A stretch of DNA of 64,000 nucleotides from positions 1 through 64,000 of the forward strand of contig NZ_JAELTX010000010.1 in NCBI RefSeq assembly GCF_016429065.1. Direction: 5' to 3'. Made by a program: the position numbers and the translations under genes. This DNA is from Pedobacter sp. ASV17. Lineage in GTDB: Bacteria; Bacteroidota; Bacteroidia; Sphingobacteriales; Sphingobacteriaceae. Shown one piece after another: positions 25,048 to 33,347 of this stretch. The notes beneath the pieces were generated by a model. That model was not told where the DNA came from. It saw nothing but the letters and a program-made list of their open reading frames with translations, and did not search any database. Position 1 is the stretch's first letter. The number at the start of each line of letters is the position of its first letter.

Positions 25048-25230
25048 ATGAAAAAGTTAACCAACGTATCGCCATTTCTACTTTTGTTATTCCCTGTATT
25101 TGTAGTAATGTTATTTGCATTCACCTCCAACAACAACGATGCAAACAACAGTGAAGAAGGGATGGTAAAAACAACCACTACTTCCGACAATACTACCATT
25201 GTTAAAGCTGCCAGCGTAATCCTAAGATAA
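25048..25230 (+). CDS. Small membrane-anchored or secreted peptide ahead of an ABC exporter
   Basis: 60 residues: a basic start (MKKLTN), one hydrophobic segment (about 8-26) and a polar Asn/Thr/Ser-rich tail (SNNNDANNSEEGMVKTTTTS). It has no cysteine and no double-glycine leader, so it is not a recognised bacteriocin. The ABC ATPase gene starts 2 bp after its stop, so co-expression is near certain. It may be a sensor or ligand for the LytTR pair, an accessory subunit of the transporter, or an immunity peptide; the sequence does not decide. Confidence 0.55.
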   Translation: MKKLTNVSPFLLLLFPVFVVMLFAFTSNNNDANNSEEGMVKTTTTSDNTTIVKAASVILR

Positions 25231-25232
25231 AC

Positions 25233-26144
25233 ATGAACACATCATTTGCCATTGAAACTGTTGAGTTGAATCATCGCTTTGGCTCACAAACCGTAGTGAA
25301 AGATTTATCGCTACAAGTCCCGAAAGGAAGTATTTACGGATTTTTAGGCCCTAATGGGGCTGGAAAAACCACTACCATTAAAATATTACTGAACCTGTTG
25401 CAATCGTCATCAGATACGGTTTTTATTTTCGGTAAAGAATTAAACAGCAACCGTACGGCTTGCTTAAAACAAATGGGCTCTCTAGTAGAGCAACCAGCTA
25501 TTTATGCACACCTAACAGGCAAGGAGAACCTGATTAATCGTTGTATCCTTTTAGGAATAGACAAACGTAAAGCCACAGAGATGCTGACTTTAGTTGGGCT
25601 ATCAAATGCTGCGAACAAAAAGGCGGGCAAGTACTCACTAGGCATGAAACAACGCTTAGGAATAGCCTTGGCTTTAATTGCTGATCCCGAACTATTACTG
25701 TTAGACGAACCTACCAATGGTTTAGATCCTAATGGAATTATTGAAATTAGAAATTTGATGATTGAACTAGCTGGCAAACATGGCAAAACCATTCTGGTTT
25801 CGAGCCACTTGCTTGCAGAAATCGAAAGAATAGCTACCCACGTGGGCATCATCAATAAAGGTGAACTGCTTTTTCAAGGCAAAATTAACGAGCTACACGA
25901 CCTAAGTAAGCCCGTGATCAAAATTGAAGTAGATGATAGCGCCGCGGCACTTAATATATTAGGTACCACTGGAGCCGAAATCATCGACATGGACGAAGGT
26001 CTGGTAAAGATAGCCTATACAGGCAAGGCAGAAATGGGCAAGTACAATAGCCTTTTGGTCAATAACGGCGTAACCGTTTATGCTATCCATACCGAGAAAA
26101 AAGACCTCGAACATTTATTCCTAGACATCACCTCTAAAAACTAA
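25233..26144 (+). CDS. ABC transporter ATP-binding protein (BcrA/CcmA-like export type)
   Basis: 303 residues. Walker A is GPNGAGKTT (about residue 38), the Q-loop follows, the signature is YSLGMKQRLGIA (a variant of LSGGQ) and Walker B is LLLLDEPTNGLDP, with the switch His in SSHLLAE. The C-terminal ~80 residues form the extension seen in drug, bacteriocin or lantibiotic-resistance ATPases. It pairs with the permease that starts 4 bp downstream. The substrate is unknown. The adjacent LytTR system suggests signal-controlled expression. Confidence 0.92.
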   Translation: MNTSFAIETVELNHRFGSQTVVKDLSLQVPKGSIYGFLGPNGAGKTTTIKILLNLLQSSSDTVFIFGKELNSNRTACLKQMGSLVEQPAIYAHLTGKENLINRCILLGIDKRKATEMLTLVGLSNAANKKAGKYSLGMKQRLGIALALIADPELLLLDEPTNGLDPNGIIEIRNLMIELAGKHGKTILVSSHLLAEIERIATHVGIINKGELLFQGKINELHDLSKPVIKIEVDDSAAALNILGTTGAEIIDMDEGLVKIAYTGKAEMGKYNSLLVNNGVTVYAIHTEKKDLEHLFLDITSKN

Positions 26145-26148
26145 TATC

Positions 26149-26946
26149 ATGCGTTCATTCTACATATCTTTTGTTTCAGAGTTTTACAAATCACGTAAAA
26201 CCCTGGCATTTTGGGCAGCCATTGTTTTGCCGTTAATCATTTGCGGACTAATTGCCTTGGGATATTATTCCAATTCGGCAAGAGTACTGAAATACAACTA
26301 CCCAGGCATGATGCTTTGGTTCCAATATAGCAGTGCAGCATTGGGAGTAATGGGCATGCTTATTCTACCATTCTATGTCATGTTTATGGCTTTTTCAGTC
26401 AACAACATTGAACATAAAAACGATACTTGGAAAACACTGTTTTCGCAACCATTGAATAAGTTTTCCATTTATACTGCTAAATATGTATATGCCGTTGCTT
26501 TATTGTTTATCTGCATATTCCTTTTCGCCCTGCTTACTTACTCCACTGGATATTTGTTACAGATGTTAGTGCCCAAGTTCACTTTTAATGATTATAATCC
26601 AGCAACTATATTAAGTAAGCTTTATGGTAAACTGTTCTTAGCCTCTTTGGGCATTCTCTCTGTACAGTTTATATTGAGTTTGATATGGTCTGACTTTTTA
26701 AAACCCATGGGAATTGGTTTCATAGGAACCATCATGGGAATGATTACTGCTAGCGTTGGCTGGAAATATGCCTACTTAATCCCATATAGCGACCCAACTT
26801 TGGCATTGCGTTCAAGTACGAGTCCAAAAAATGCTACCCCTGAAAGCTTTACCATTTTTACACAAGAAGTTTGGGTAAGCATTGCTTACGGAGTGGTTTT
26901 ATTTGTGGTAGGTTACTTTATTCTTACCAAGCGAAATATTAAATAA
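26149..26946 (+). CDS. ABC transporter permease (lantibiotic-immunity-like)
   Basis: 265 residues with six predicted membrane helices (first at about 21-41, last at about 241-260) and no periplasmic domain. The pattern MRSFYISFVSEFYKSRKTLA followed by alternating helices is that of ABC-2 type permeases of the MutE/LanE-immunity kind. Partner of the ATPase at 25233. The operon ends at the hairpin at 26980. Confidence 0.85.
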   Translation: MRSFYISFVSEFYKSRKTLAFWAAIVLPLIICGLIALGYYSNSARVLKYNYPGMMLWFQYSSAALGVMGMLILPFYVMFMAFSVNNIEHKNDTWKTLFSQPLNKFSIYTAKYVYAVALLFICIFLFALLTYSTGYLLQMLVPKFTFNDYNPATILSKLYGKLFLASLGILSVQFILSLIWSDFLKPMGIGFIGTIMGMITASVGWKYAYLIPYSDPTLALRSSTSPKNATPESFTIFTQEVWVSIAYGVVLFVVGYFILTKRNIK

Positions 26947-26979
26947 AGATTTTTTAGTTTAGTTTTAGTTAATAGCAAG

Positions 26980-27005
26980 AAGGCGGCTGGTTACCGCCTT
27001 TTTTT
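26980..27005 (+). terminator. Intrinsic terminator of the ABC operon
   Basis: AAGGCGG (26980-26986) pairs with CCGCCTT (26994-27000) and is followed by TTTTT. It lies between the convergent ABC operon and the LytTR gene. Confidence 0.8.
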
Positions 27006-27017
27006 ATGTTCGAAATA

Positions 27018-27710
27018 TCAAATAACCTTATGCTTTAACGCTTTGTACTTGGCTCTACCAATGGGCAACAGTTCTCCGTTTTTGATGAGCAATTGGTATT
27101 TACTTCCTGGTTGGATGATGATTTTTTCTGCCAATGCCAAAGAAACCAGATATGATTTATGGATACGTTCGAACGAAGTAGGCAGTAATTGCGCTAACGT
27201 TTCCAACGATTTATCATGCAGTTCCTGATTTCCATTTCGTAGATGTAGCTCACTATAGATGCCTGCGCCCTTAATGTAAAGTAAATCTTCGATAGGAATC
27301 AACTTAACATTTCCCGCTTTTTTAACGGCCAAAAATTTGAGCGGTTCCGTTCTATTCGAGTTACTTTTTATTCTTTTAAAGGCCTGGTTTAAGCGATGTT
27401 CGTCGAAAGGTTTAGGTACAAAATCTAACACGCCATAGGCAAAGGCCATAATGGCTTTATCCGTGTAGGCCGAAACAATAATGGTATGAAATGATTCTGA
27501 AACCATCGCTTCCAGTATATCAAATCCATTTTCGCCATTTAAGTTAAGGTCCAATAACAAAAGATCAATTTCATGATCCTCTACATAGGCCAATCCTTTC
27601 TGAACTGAATCACAAATAGAAATCACCGAACTTTGTTCAAAAAAACTCGCTGCCATACGCTGTAGTCTCTTGGCTATCCGAGCCTCATCTTCAATAATCA
27701 ACACCCTCAT
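27018..27710 (-). CDS. LytTR family response regulator (second pair)
   Basis: 230 residues. The receiver has IIEDEARIAKRL acidic residues, the phospho-acceptor aspartate in LLLLDLNLNGENGF and the lysine in FVPKPFDEHR. The C-terminal LytTR domain runs from LKFLAVKKAGNVKLIPIEDL to LPIGRAKYKALK. It overlaps the upstream kinase gene by 4 bp. Its target may be the outer-membrane barrel gene at 29487, which is divergent from this pair (inference from position). Confidence 0.92.
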   Translation of the reverse strand: MRVLIIEDEARIAKRLQRMAASFFEQSSVISICDSVQKGLAYVEDHEIDLLLLDLNLNGENGFDILEAMVSESFHTIIVSAYTDKAIMAFAYGVLDFVPKPFDEHRLNQAFKRIKSNSNRTEPLKFLAVKKAGNVKLIPIEDLLYIKGAGIYSELHLRNGNQELHDKSLETLAQLLPTSFERIHKSYLVSLALAEKIIIQPGSKYQLLIKNGELLPIGRAKYKALKHKVI

Positions 27711-29377
27711 TTTGTATAGATTTTAATCACCGAAATCCAGCCTTGATCATTCTCATTGGACTGGAACTCCCACTGATCGCCATAACTTTCCGTTAAGCGA
27801 GCCTTGATGTAAATGAATCCATTGCCGCCATCTCTTGGCTTAATTTTAACCCTGTTGTTGGCAAAGGTTTCAAAAGTATATTGCTTATAATCAACTCCTG
27901 ATGAAAAGGACAATTTAAATTTTAAACTCCCATCGGCCAACGGACTACTGTGGGTAACGCCATTCTCTAAAATAGTATGCAACACGGCAGGTGGAATAAG
28001 TTCATTTTCATCTATCCCACTTTCTTCCCATTCATAATGGATCTCTTTACGGAATTGCATCACCGATAAATGCTTTTTACAAAGTGCTATTTCTTGCTGA
28101 ATGGGAATCAGCGCCTGTTCTGAGATGTTATTCACAATATCAAATTCATCGGCTAATGCTTGAATAAAGGCTACCCCTTCTTTGGGCGATTCTTCTACCC
28201 AATCAATAAGAGAGGTCAATGTGTTTTTGATGAAATGAGGTTGGATATTCTTCTTGATAAGTTCCAATTGCAGCTTTGAGGATAGCAACAGAGAGGACTG
28301 ATATTCTTCTTCGATCACTTTCATTTGAATGCTATGCAGATAAAGCATACATAAAACAATAAGACAAAAGCTGATGAATAGGCTAAAATCATAAAACAAA
28401 TATTGATTGATCAGCACTCTCAACAACAATCCTATCAATACGATAACTGCGCCCTTTTGCTTTTGATAAACAGCAGTAAAAACGATGACTAGAGAAAAGC
28501 CCCACATGGCTAGGCTATAATAAATAGCCGTGGTATCATAATGCCTATAGTAATAGATATAGATGGATACCAAAGAAACAAAAAGCAGGGCCATCAATGT
28601 TTTTTTCCATTTAAATTTAAACTGGATGGAGAAATACAAGGGCACCAACATGGCTAAGACGAAAGTTATCCAACCTATTAATTCTAGCCGTAAGAAAAAC
28701 CGTGTATAAGGTATCCTTACATAATACTTGATGTACTCTAAAATGAGTAATGAAAAAAACAGCAAGCAGATGATCGCAAAAATCAAAACAGTAGCTTGTT
28801 TAACCCTACTATTGATGTATAGAAAAAGGTAATAAATGGCTGCTATTAAAAAAGCGCCAGCCATTAAATTCATAAAAGCCGTGGTAATTAAGGGCTGTCT
28901 GAGCAAACTTTCATAGCTGCTTAGGCCAACATTGATAATGCGGTGCACTTGAGGCAAATGAGCTTGTGAGGCTCTAAGTGCCACTAAATGACTTCCCGTT
29001 TGCGCCAATGAATCGGGCACACTGAAATAACTTGTCGCACTCCCTGGAAGCTCAGGTTTATTTTCACCAATCACCCGCCCATTACTTCCTATATATTTGC
29101 CATCCCAATAAACGTCAAAGGCTCCAAAACCCTCTATTTTCATGCCCAGTTGCCCTTCCGGCTTCTTTAACAAATCTAGTTTTGCCCTTGCCCAAAAAAT
29201 ATGATCGTCTGTATCGCCTCGCTCTGCTAACCAATCTGTATCGTTAAATTCCTTTTTCGCCCATGCGGGGTCATCGCCCATTTTATAAACTAGGGGATAA
29301 TCCTTAAAGCGAATATCTGGTGTCATGCAAGAGCTTAACAAGCACAGCGTCATTAAAAGAAAAATGCATTTCTTCAT
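27707..29377 (-). CDS. Histidine kinase with 7TM-DISM sensor module, lipoprotein-type N-terminus
   Basis: 556 residues. A lipobox (LLSSC at about residue 17) starts a periplasmic jelly-roll-like domain (about 25-150, DISM extracellular type). Seven membrane helices (7TM-DISM, about 165-345) follow, then a LytS-type kinase core with the phospho-histidine in KNIQPHFIKNTLTSLIDW and an HATPase region with a degenerate N-box (LHTILENGVTHS). 7TM-DISM receptors are known to sense carbohydrate-like or envelope ligands. Partner regulator downstream. Its -7 element is only 4 bp from the ATG, suggesting a leaderless mRNA. Confidence 0.87.
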   Translation of the reverse strand: MKKCIFLLMTLCLLSSCMTPDIRFKDYPLVYKMGDDPAWAKKEFNDTDWLAERGDTDDHIFWARAKLDLLKKPEGQLGMKIEGFGAFDVYWDGKYIGSNGRVIGENKPELPGSATSYFSVPDSLAQTGSHLVALRASQAHLPQVHRIINVGLSSYESLLRQPLITTAFMNLMAGAFLIAAIYYLFLYINSRVKQATVLIFAIICLLFFSLLILEYIKYYVRIPYTRFFLRLELIGWITFVLAMLVPLYFSIQFKFKWKKTLMALLFVSLVSIYIYYYRHYDTTAIYYSLAMWGFSLVIVFTAVYQKQKGAVIVLIGLLLRVLINQYLFYDFSLFISFCLIVLCMLYLHSIQMKVIEEEYQSSLLLSSKLQLELIKKNIQPHFIKNTLTSLIDWVEESPKEGVAFIQALADEFDIVNNISEQALIPIQQEIALCKKHLSVMQFRKEIHYEWEESGIDENELIPPAVLHTILENGVTHSSPLADGSLKFKLSFSSGVDYKQYTFETFANNRVKIKPRDGGNGFIYIKARLTESYGDQWEFQSNENDQGWISVIKIYTK

Positions 29378-29381
29378 CTCT

Positions 29382-29389
29382 CAAAGATA
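29382..29389 (-). promoter_or_regulatory. -7 element placed for leaderless transcription of the 7TM-DISM kinase gene
   Basis: TATCTTTG on the minus strand matches TAnnTTTG and ends 4 bp from the ATG at 29377, the same spacing as for hisS. Confidence 0.5.
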
Positions 29390-29486
29390 GCATATAGTCT
29401 TTCTATAAAAATGCATTTCGAAAGGACATAGAGCCGTTGGCATGCTTTTCTACCTTATGACGGGCAAAGTCCTTTAAACTTGCATC

Positions 29487-31880
29487 ATGAAAAGTCTTTT
29501 TTTAATCTTCAGCATCTTGCTTTGTTGTTCCATTGGAAAAGCTCAACAGGCAAACTTATCTCCCACTAGAACAGTACATGGAACGGTACATGAACAATCT
29601 TCAAATGAGCCAATGACCTATGTAACGGTTCGCATAAAGGATGCTACGAATAAATTATTGGCTGCCACAATTACCGATGAGAAAGGGATATTTAACCTAG
29701 AATTTGCTTCAAAAGATAGTGTAACGATCGAATGGGCATTAGTTGGCTATCAGACTTTGGTTAAGCCATTGACTGGCCCAGAAACTTCCTTCAAATTAGG
29801 AATTATTAAACTTCAGCCAGATGCCACTTTATTGAAAGAAATCACCATCAATGGCGAACAACCTTCTACTAGTTTAAAGCTAGATAAAAAGGTATTTCAA
29901 GTTGGAAAAGATGTGTTATCAAAAGCAGGTTCTTCTTTAGATTTACTGAATAGTGTGCCATCGGTAAGTGTGAGCCCTTCTGGAAGTGTAAGTTTAAGGG
30001 GCAACAGTAGTGTGTTAATCTTAATTAACGGCAGGCGCTCTGGACTTACCCAAGGAAATGCTTTAGACCAATTAGCTGCTGACCAAATAGAAAGAGTAGA
30101 AGTCATCACCAATCCTTCCTCTCGTTATGATGCTGCTGGCTCTGCAGGAATCATCAATATTGTGTTAAAGAAAAACAAAACGTCTGGTTTAAACGGGCAG
30201 TTAAGTTTGGTTGGTGGTGTGCCTAACGAAACAAGGGTTACGCCAAGTTTAAACTACAAATCAGCAAGAGTTAACCTCTTTTCTACCTTTGGTCTTCGCT
30301 ATTCCGACTACGATGGTCTTTACACCTCTGATCAATCTACCCAGGATGGTGGAACTACTCATTTCCTTCACAAAAATCAAAATGAAGATCGTCATGACGA
30401 TGCCAAGATGTTATATTTTGGTGGAGATTTTTTAATCAACAATCACAACACCATTACGGCCGCTTTTTTAAATAAAACAACAAAAGACCACGATAAAACA
30501 GCTTTAAAATACGACTACACCAAAGTAGGAAAAGCATTAGACAGCACCTTATTGCGTAAAGGCGAGTCATGGGAAAACAGGAACTATAATCAATTGGAAT
30601 TTAACTATACCAAAACATTCGACAAAGCCAATAAGAAGTATACCATAGATATGCAATACGACTTTTGGAATAGCGATAAGGATTGGAATTTATCTACCCA
30701 AAAAACCTTTCCTGTAGCCAGCAACTTTGCGGGCATTAGAACCAGCTCTATTGGCTCAAGCAAAGATTTCATGCTGCAAACAGATTACGTACAACCTTTA
30801 GATAGTTTAGCCAATTTAGAGGTGGGTCTTAAAGCCGAAAAACGTAATGTAACCAGTGCCTACAAAGCTGAGCGACAAAACAACATGGATTGGGAGATAT
30901 TTGATGGCATTAACAACCAAATTGTTTACGATGAACTCATTGGCAGTGCCTATGTACAGTTCAATAGCAAATGGAATAAAATAGCTTACCAATTAGGACT
31001 GAGAACTGAACTAACCAAAATTACTTTAGAAGACAAGGCAGGATCATTTAACGAGACGAAAGAATATACCAGATTTTTTCCAACGCTTAACCTAAGCTAT
31101 CAGTTTAGTGCAAATGCTACATTACAGGCAAGCTATAGCAAACGAATCAATAGGCCATCGCTCTTTTTGTTATATCCTTTTAACGAACTTACAGATTTCA
31201 ATTCGCAATATGTGGGCAATCCAGACTTAAATCCTTCTTATGCAGACGTAGTAGAATTCGGTTTTCTAAAAACTTGGAGTAAATTAACTTTCAACCCTTC
31301 TTTATATTACCAACATAATAAAGCCGTTATTCAAGATTATACCTACAGGAACGCCAATGGTGTGTTTATGACCACTCCTGTAAATATTGAAGGCGAGACC
31401 CGTAGCGGATTAGAACTTTCGACCTTATACAATCCTTATCGATTTTTAAACATCAATATGGAAATTAACGCTTACCGCTTTAAGCAAAAGGGATTTTATG
31501 CAGACCAAGATTTTTATTACAGCGGCAATATTTTAACCAGTAGGCTTAGCGTACAGACAAGGTTGCCCCAAAAAATAAGCTTTCAATTTCGCTACAACTT
31601 TACCAGCGCACAAAGTAATGCACAAAGTAGAACGGCCAGCATCCATAATTTAGATTTTGGAATAAGCAAGCTCTTATTAAAAGACAAGGCTACATTATTG
31701 TTTGATGTCACCAATTTATTTGACCTTAAAAAATTCGAGACCACAACCACAGGCAGTACCTATTTGCTTTCACAAACTAATAGGCCAAACGCCGCAAGGT
31801 ATCGTTTAACTTTTATCTACAAATTTAATCTCAAAGAAAACCAAGGCGTTAGACAAGCTAAAATGGGTAATAGGAACTAA
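29487..31880 (+). CDS. TonB-dependent-receptor-like outer-membrane beta-barrel (OMP_b-brl_3 type)
   Basis: 797 residues. The signal peptide ends near SIGKAQ. A carboxypeptidase regulatory-like domain (TRTVHGTVHEQSSNEPMTYV) is followed by the plug-like part (KAGSSLDLLNSVPSVSVS, VLILINGRRSGLTQG, RVEVITNPSSRYDAAGSAG) and a barrel to about residue 785. Third paralogue in the window. It is closest in plug wording to the one at 15421. It is divergent from the 7TM-DISM kinase and may be controlled by that pair. Substrate unknown. Confidence 0.87.
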   Translation: MKSLFLIFSILLCCSIGKAQQANLSPTRTVHGTVHEQSSNEPMTYVTVRIKDATNKLLAATITDEKGIFNLEFASKDSVTIEWALVGYQTLVKPLTGPETSFKLGIIKLQPDATLLKEITINGEQPSTSLKLDKKVFQVGKDVLSKAGSSLDLLNSVPSVSVSPSGSVSLRGNSSVLILINGRRSGLTQGNALDQLAADQIERVEVITNPSSRYDAAGSAGIINIVLKKNKTSGLNGQLSLVGGVPNETRVTPSLNYKSARVNLFSTFGLRYSDYDGLYTSDQSTQDGGTTHFLHKNQNEDRHDDAKMLYFGGDFLINNHNTITAAFLNKTTKDHDKTALKYDYTKVGKALDSTLLRKGESWENRNYNQLEFNYTKTFDKANKKYTIDMQYDFWNSDKDWNLSTQKTFPVASNFAGIRTSSIGSSKDFMLQTDYVQPLDSLANLEVGLKAEKRNVTSAYKAERQNNMDWEIFDGINNQIVYDELIGSAYVQFNSKWNKIAYQLGLRTELTKITLEDKAGSFNETKEYTRFFPTLNLSYQFSANATLQASYSKRINRPSLFLLYPFNELTDFNSQYVGNPDLNPSYADVVEFGFLKTWSKLTFNPSLYYQHNKAVIQDYTYRNANGVFMTTPVNIEGETRSGLELSTLYNPYRFLNINMEINAYRFKQKGFYADQDFYYSGNILTSRLSVQTRLPQKISFQFRYNFTSAQSNAQSRTASIHNLDFGISKLLLKDKATLLFDVTNLFDLKKFETTTTGSTYLLSQTNRPNAARYRLTFIYKFNLKENQGVRQAKMGNRN

Positions 31881-31889
31881 ATTTTCCTA

Positions 31890-33254
31890 TTACCTCCCAG
31901 GCTTGGGGATAACCATTAAGCTTTCGTGGCCATTTTCATCAACAGATTGTACCGCAAAAAAATAATTGTCTTTTGAATAGGCCAAATTAGCCGTAGGTTC
32001 TTTTACGAAAAACTTTCGCTCCCAAAAAGGACTGGTCGTTTCCCTCATGAGCACGTAGTAGCCATAAGGGGCCTTTCCTTTTGGAGCATCCCATTTTAAC
32101 TGGGTTTTGTTAGTTAAGCCCGAAGTAATGACCGTTACATTTTGTGGCTCTTGGGTAGACAATCCCAAATTGGCCATCACCGACATATTCATACGGCTTA
32201 CTTTTTGGAGGTAGTTATAATCGACATATTCTGGTAAGTCGCCATATTTAAATCCATTTTCAGTTCTTACATCTTGGTGTTGCCTATTAAAATCTTCGTT
32301 CATCTCGGTAACCCTCACCGCCGTAAATCCTTGTTGCGAAAAAGGAGTATGGTCGCCACCTCTTAAATACCGATCTCTTCTGTAAATGAGCTTTACTTCC
32401 AGCTGATCAACATAACGCTCAGCAACTTCCTTGATATATCTCGCTGCTTGTCTGGCATTGCCATCATTCTCTGTTCCTGCCGACTGACGGGCAGCGGCTT
32501 GCTCCTTCGTTTCGGCAGCGGCAACACCCTCGCTAAACACCCTTACACTTTTATTGTCCTTGATATCCGTTTCCATTCCGTATGAATTTCCCACGATATC
32601 ATTATTCATTAACAAGTGCACATCCCAACCTTCGCTTTTTGCCCGCTTTGCCAAATTAGCGGCTCCATATAAGCCCTGTTCTTCTCCCACAAAAGCAACA
32701 AAAACCAAGGTAGTTCTAAATTGATACTTGCTCATTACTCGACACATTTCCATTACTGCAGCTACTCCAGAGGCATCATCATTCGCACCAGGGGCAAAGT
32801 CTTTAATATTCATCACATCGGTCACCCTCGAATCATAGTGGCCCGAAACCATCAGCATCCTCTTGTCATTTGGATCAGTCCCTGGCAAAACGGCCATTAC
32901 ATTTTTTAAAGTTACAGGCTCTTTAATCCTTCGTCCGTCGGCAGGCTGCAAAAAGGTATCGTATGAAACCTGTAGCTTACCTCCGCTCTCTGCGGCATAT
33001 TTTTCAAACTCACTTTTGATCCAGCTCCTGGCAGCACCTATGCCCTTGGTTTTGCTTAAGGTATCGCTCAGCGTATGGCGGGTATGAAAAGAAACCATTT
33101 TTCTGATCAAGGTTTCTAGATTAGTTGCCGAAACCTCATTTAACATGGTGGTAATTTGAGGATCTCTAATTTCTGTTTTCTGTGCAAAGACAAGAGAGTT
33201 AGCCAAAAATCCCATGCTCATTAGCAAAGCCAGACGAAGATTTTTCATATTCAT
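31890..33254 (-). CDS. Secreted M28 family zinc peptidase with C-terminal Fn3-like domain
   Basis: About 454 residues from the ATG at 33254 (MNMKNLRLALLMSM signal, cleavage near LVFAQ). A longer in-frame start at 33314 would put extra residues before the signal peptide and almost touch the divergent gene, so it is rejected. Zinc ligands are in order: VSGHYDSR (His), GANDDASG (bridging Asp), VGEEQGLYG (Glu pair), NNDIVG (Asp) and GDHTPFSQ (His). The last ~85 residues look like a fibronectin-III fold (NVTVITSGLTNKTQLKWDAP). Expected to be an aminopeptidase acting on periplasmic or external peptides. Confidence 0.9.
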   Translation of the reverse strand: MNMKNLRLALLMSMGFLANSLVFAQKTEIRDPQITTMLNEVSATNLETLIRKMVSFHTRHTLSDTLSKTKGIGAARSWIKSEFEKYAAESGGKLQVSYDTFLQPADGRRIKEPVTLKNVMAVLPGTDPNDKRMLMVSGHYDSRVTDVMNIKDFAPGANDDASGVAAVMEMCRVMSKYQFRTTLVFVAFVGEEQGLYGAANLAKRAKSEGWDVHLLMNNDIVGNSYGMETDIKDNKSVRVFSEGVAAAETKEQAAARQSAGTENDGNARQAARYIKEVAERYVDQLEVKLIYRRDRYLRGGDHTPFSQQGFTAVRVTEMNEDFNRQHQDVRTENGFKYGDLPEYVDYNYLQKVSRMNMSVMANLGLSTQEPQNVTVITSGLTNKTQLKWDAPKGKAPYGYYVLMRETTSPFWERKFFVKEPTANLAYSKDNYFFAVQSVDENGHESLMVIPKPGR

Positions 33255-33347
33255 TTTAGGTTGTAAAATTCTGAATAGAAAGTTACAACTATTTGACATT
33301 ACCTGTAAATTCACACCATATTGTTACTTAACCTAAATAGACAATTT

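Noticed and set aside
33255-33314. Longer start for the M28 peptidase (31890-33254)
   Set aside because: It would place about 20 residues in front of a normal signal peptide and nearly abut the divergent gene, leaving no room for a promoter.
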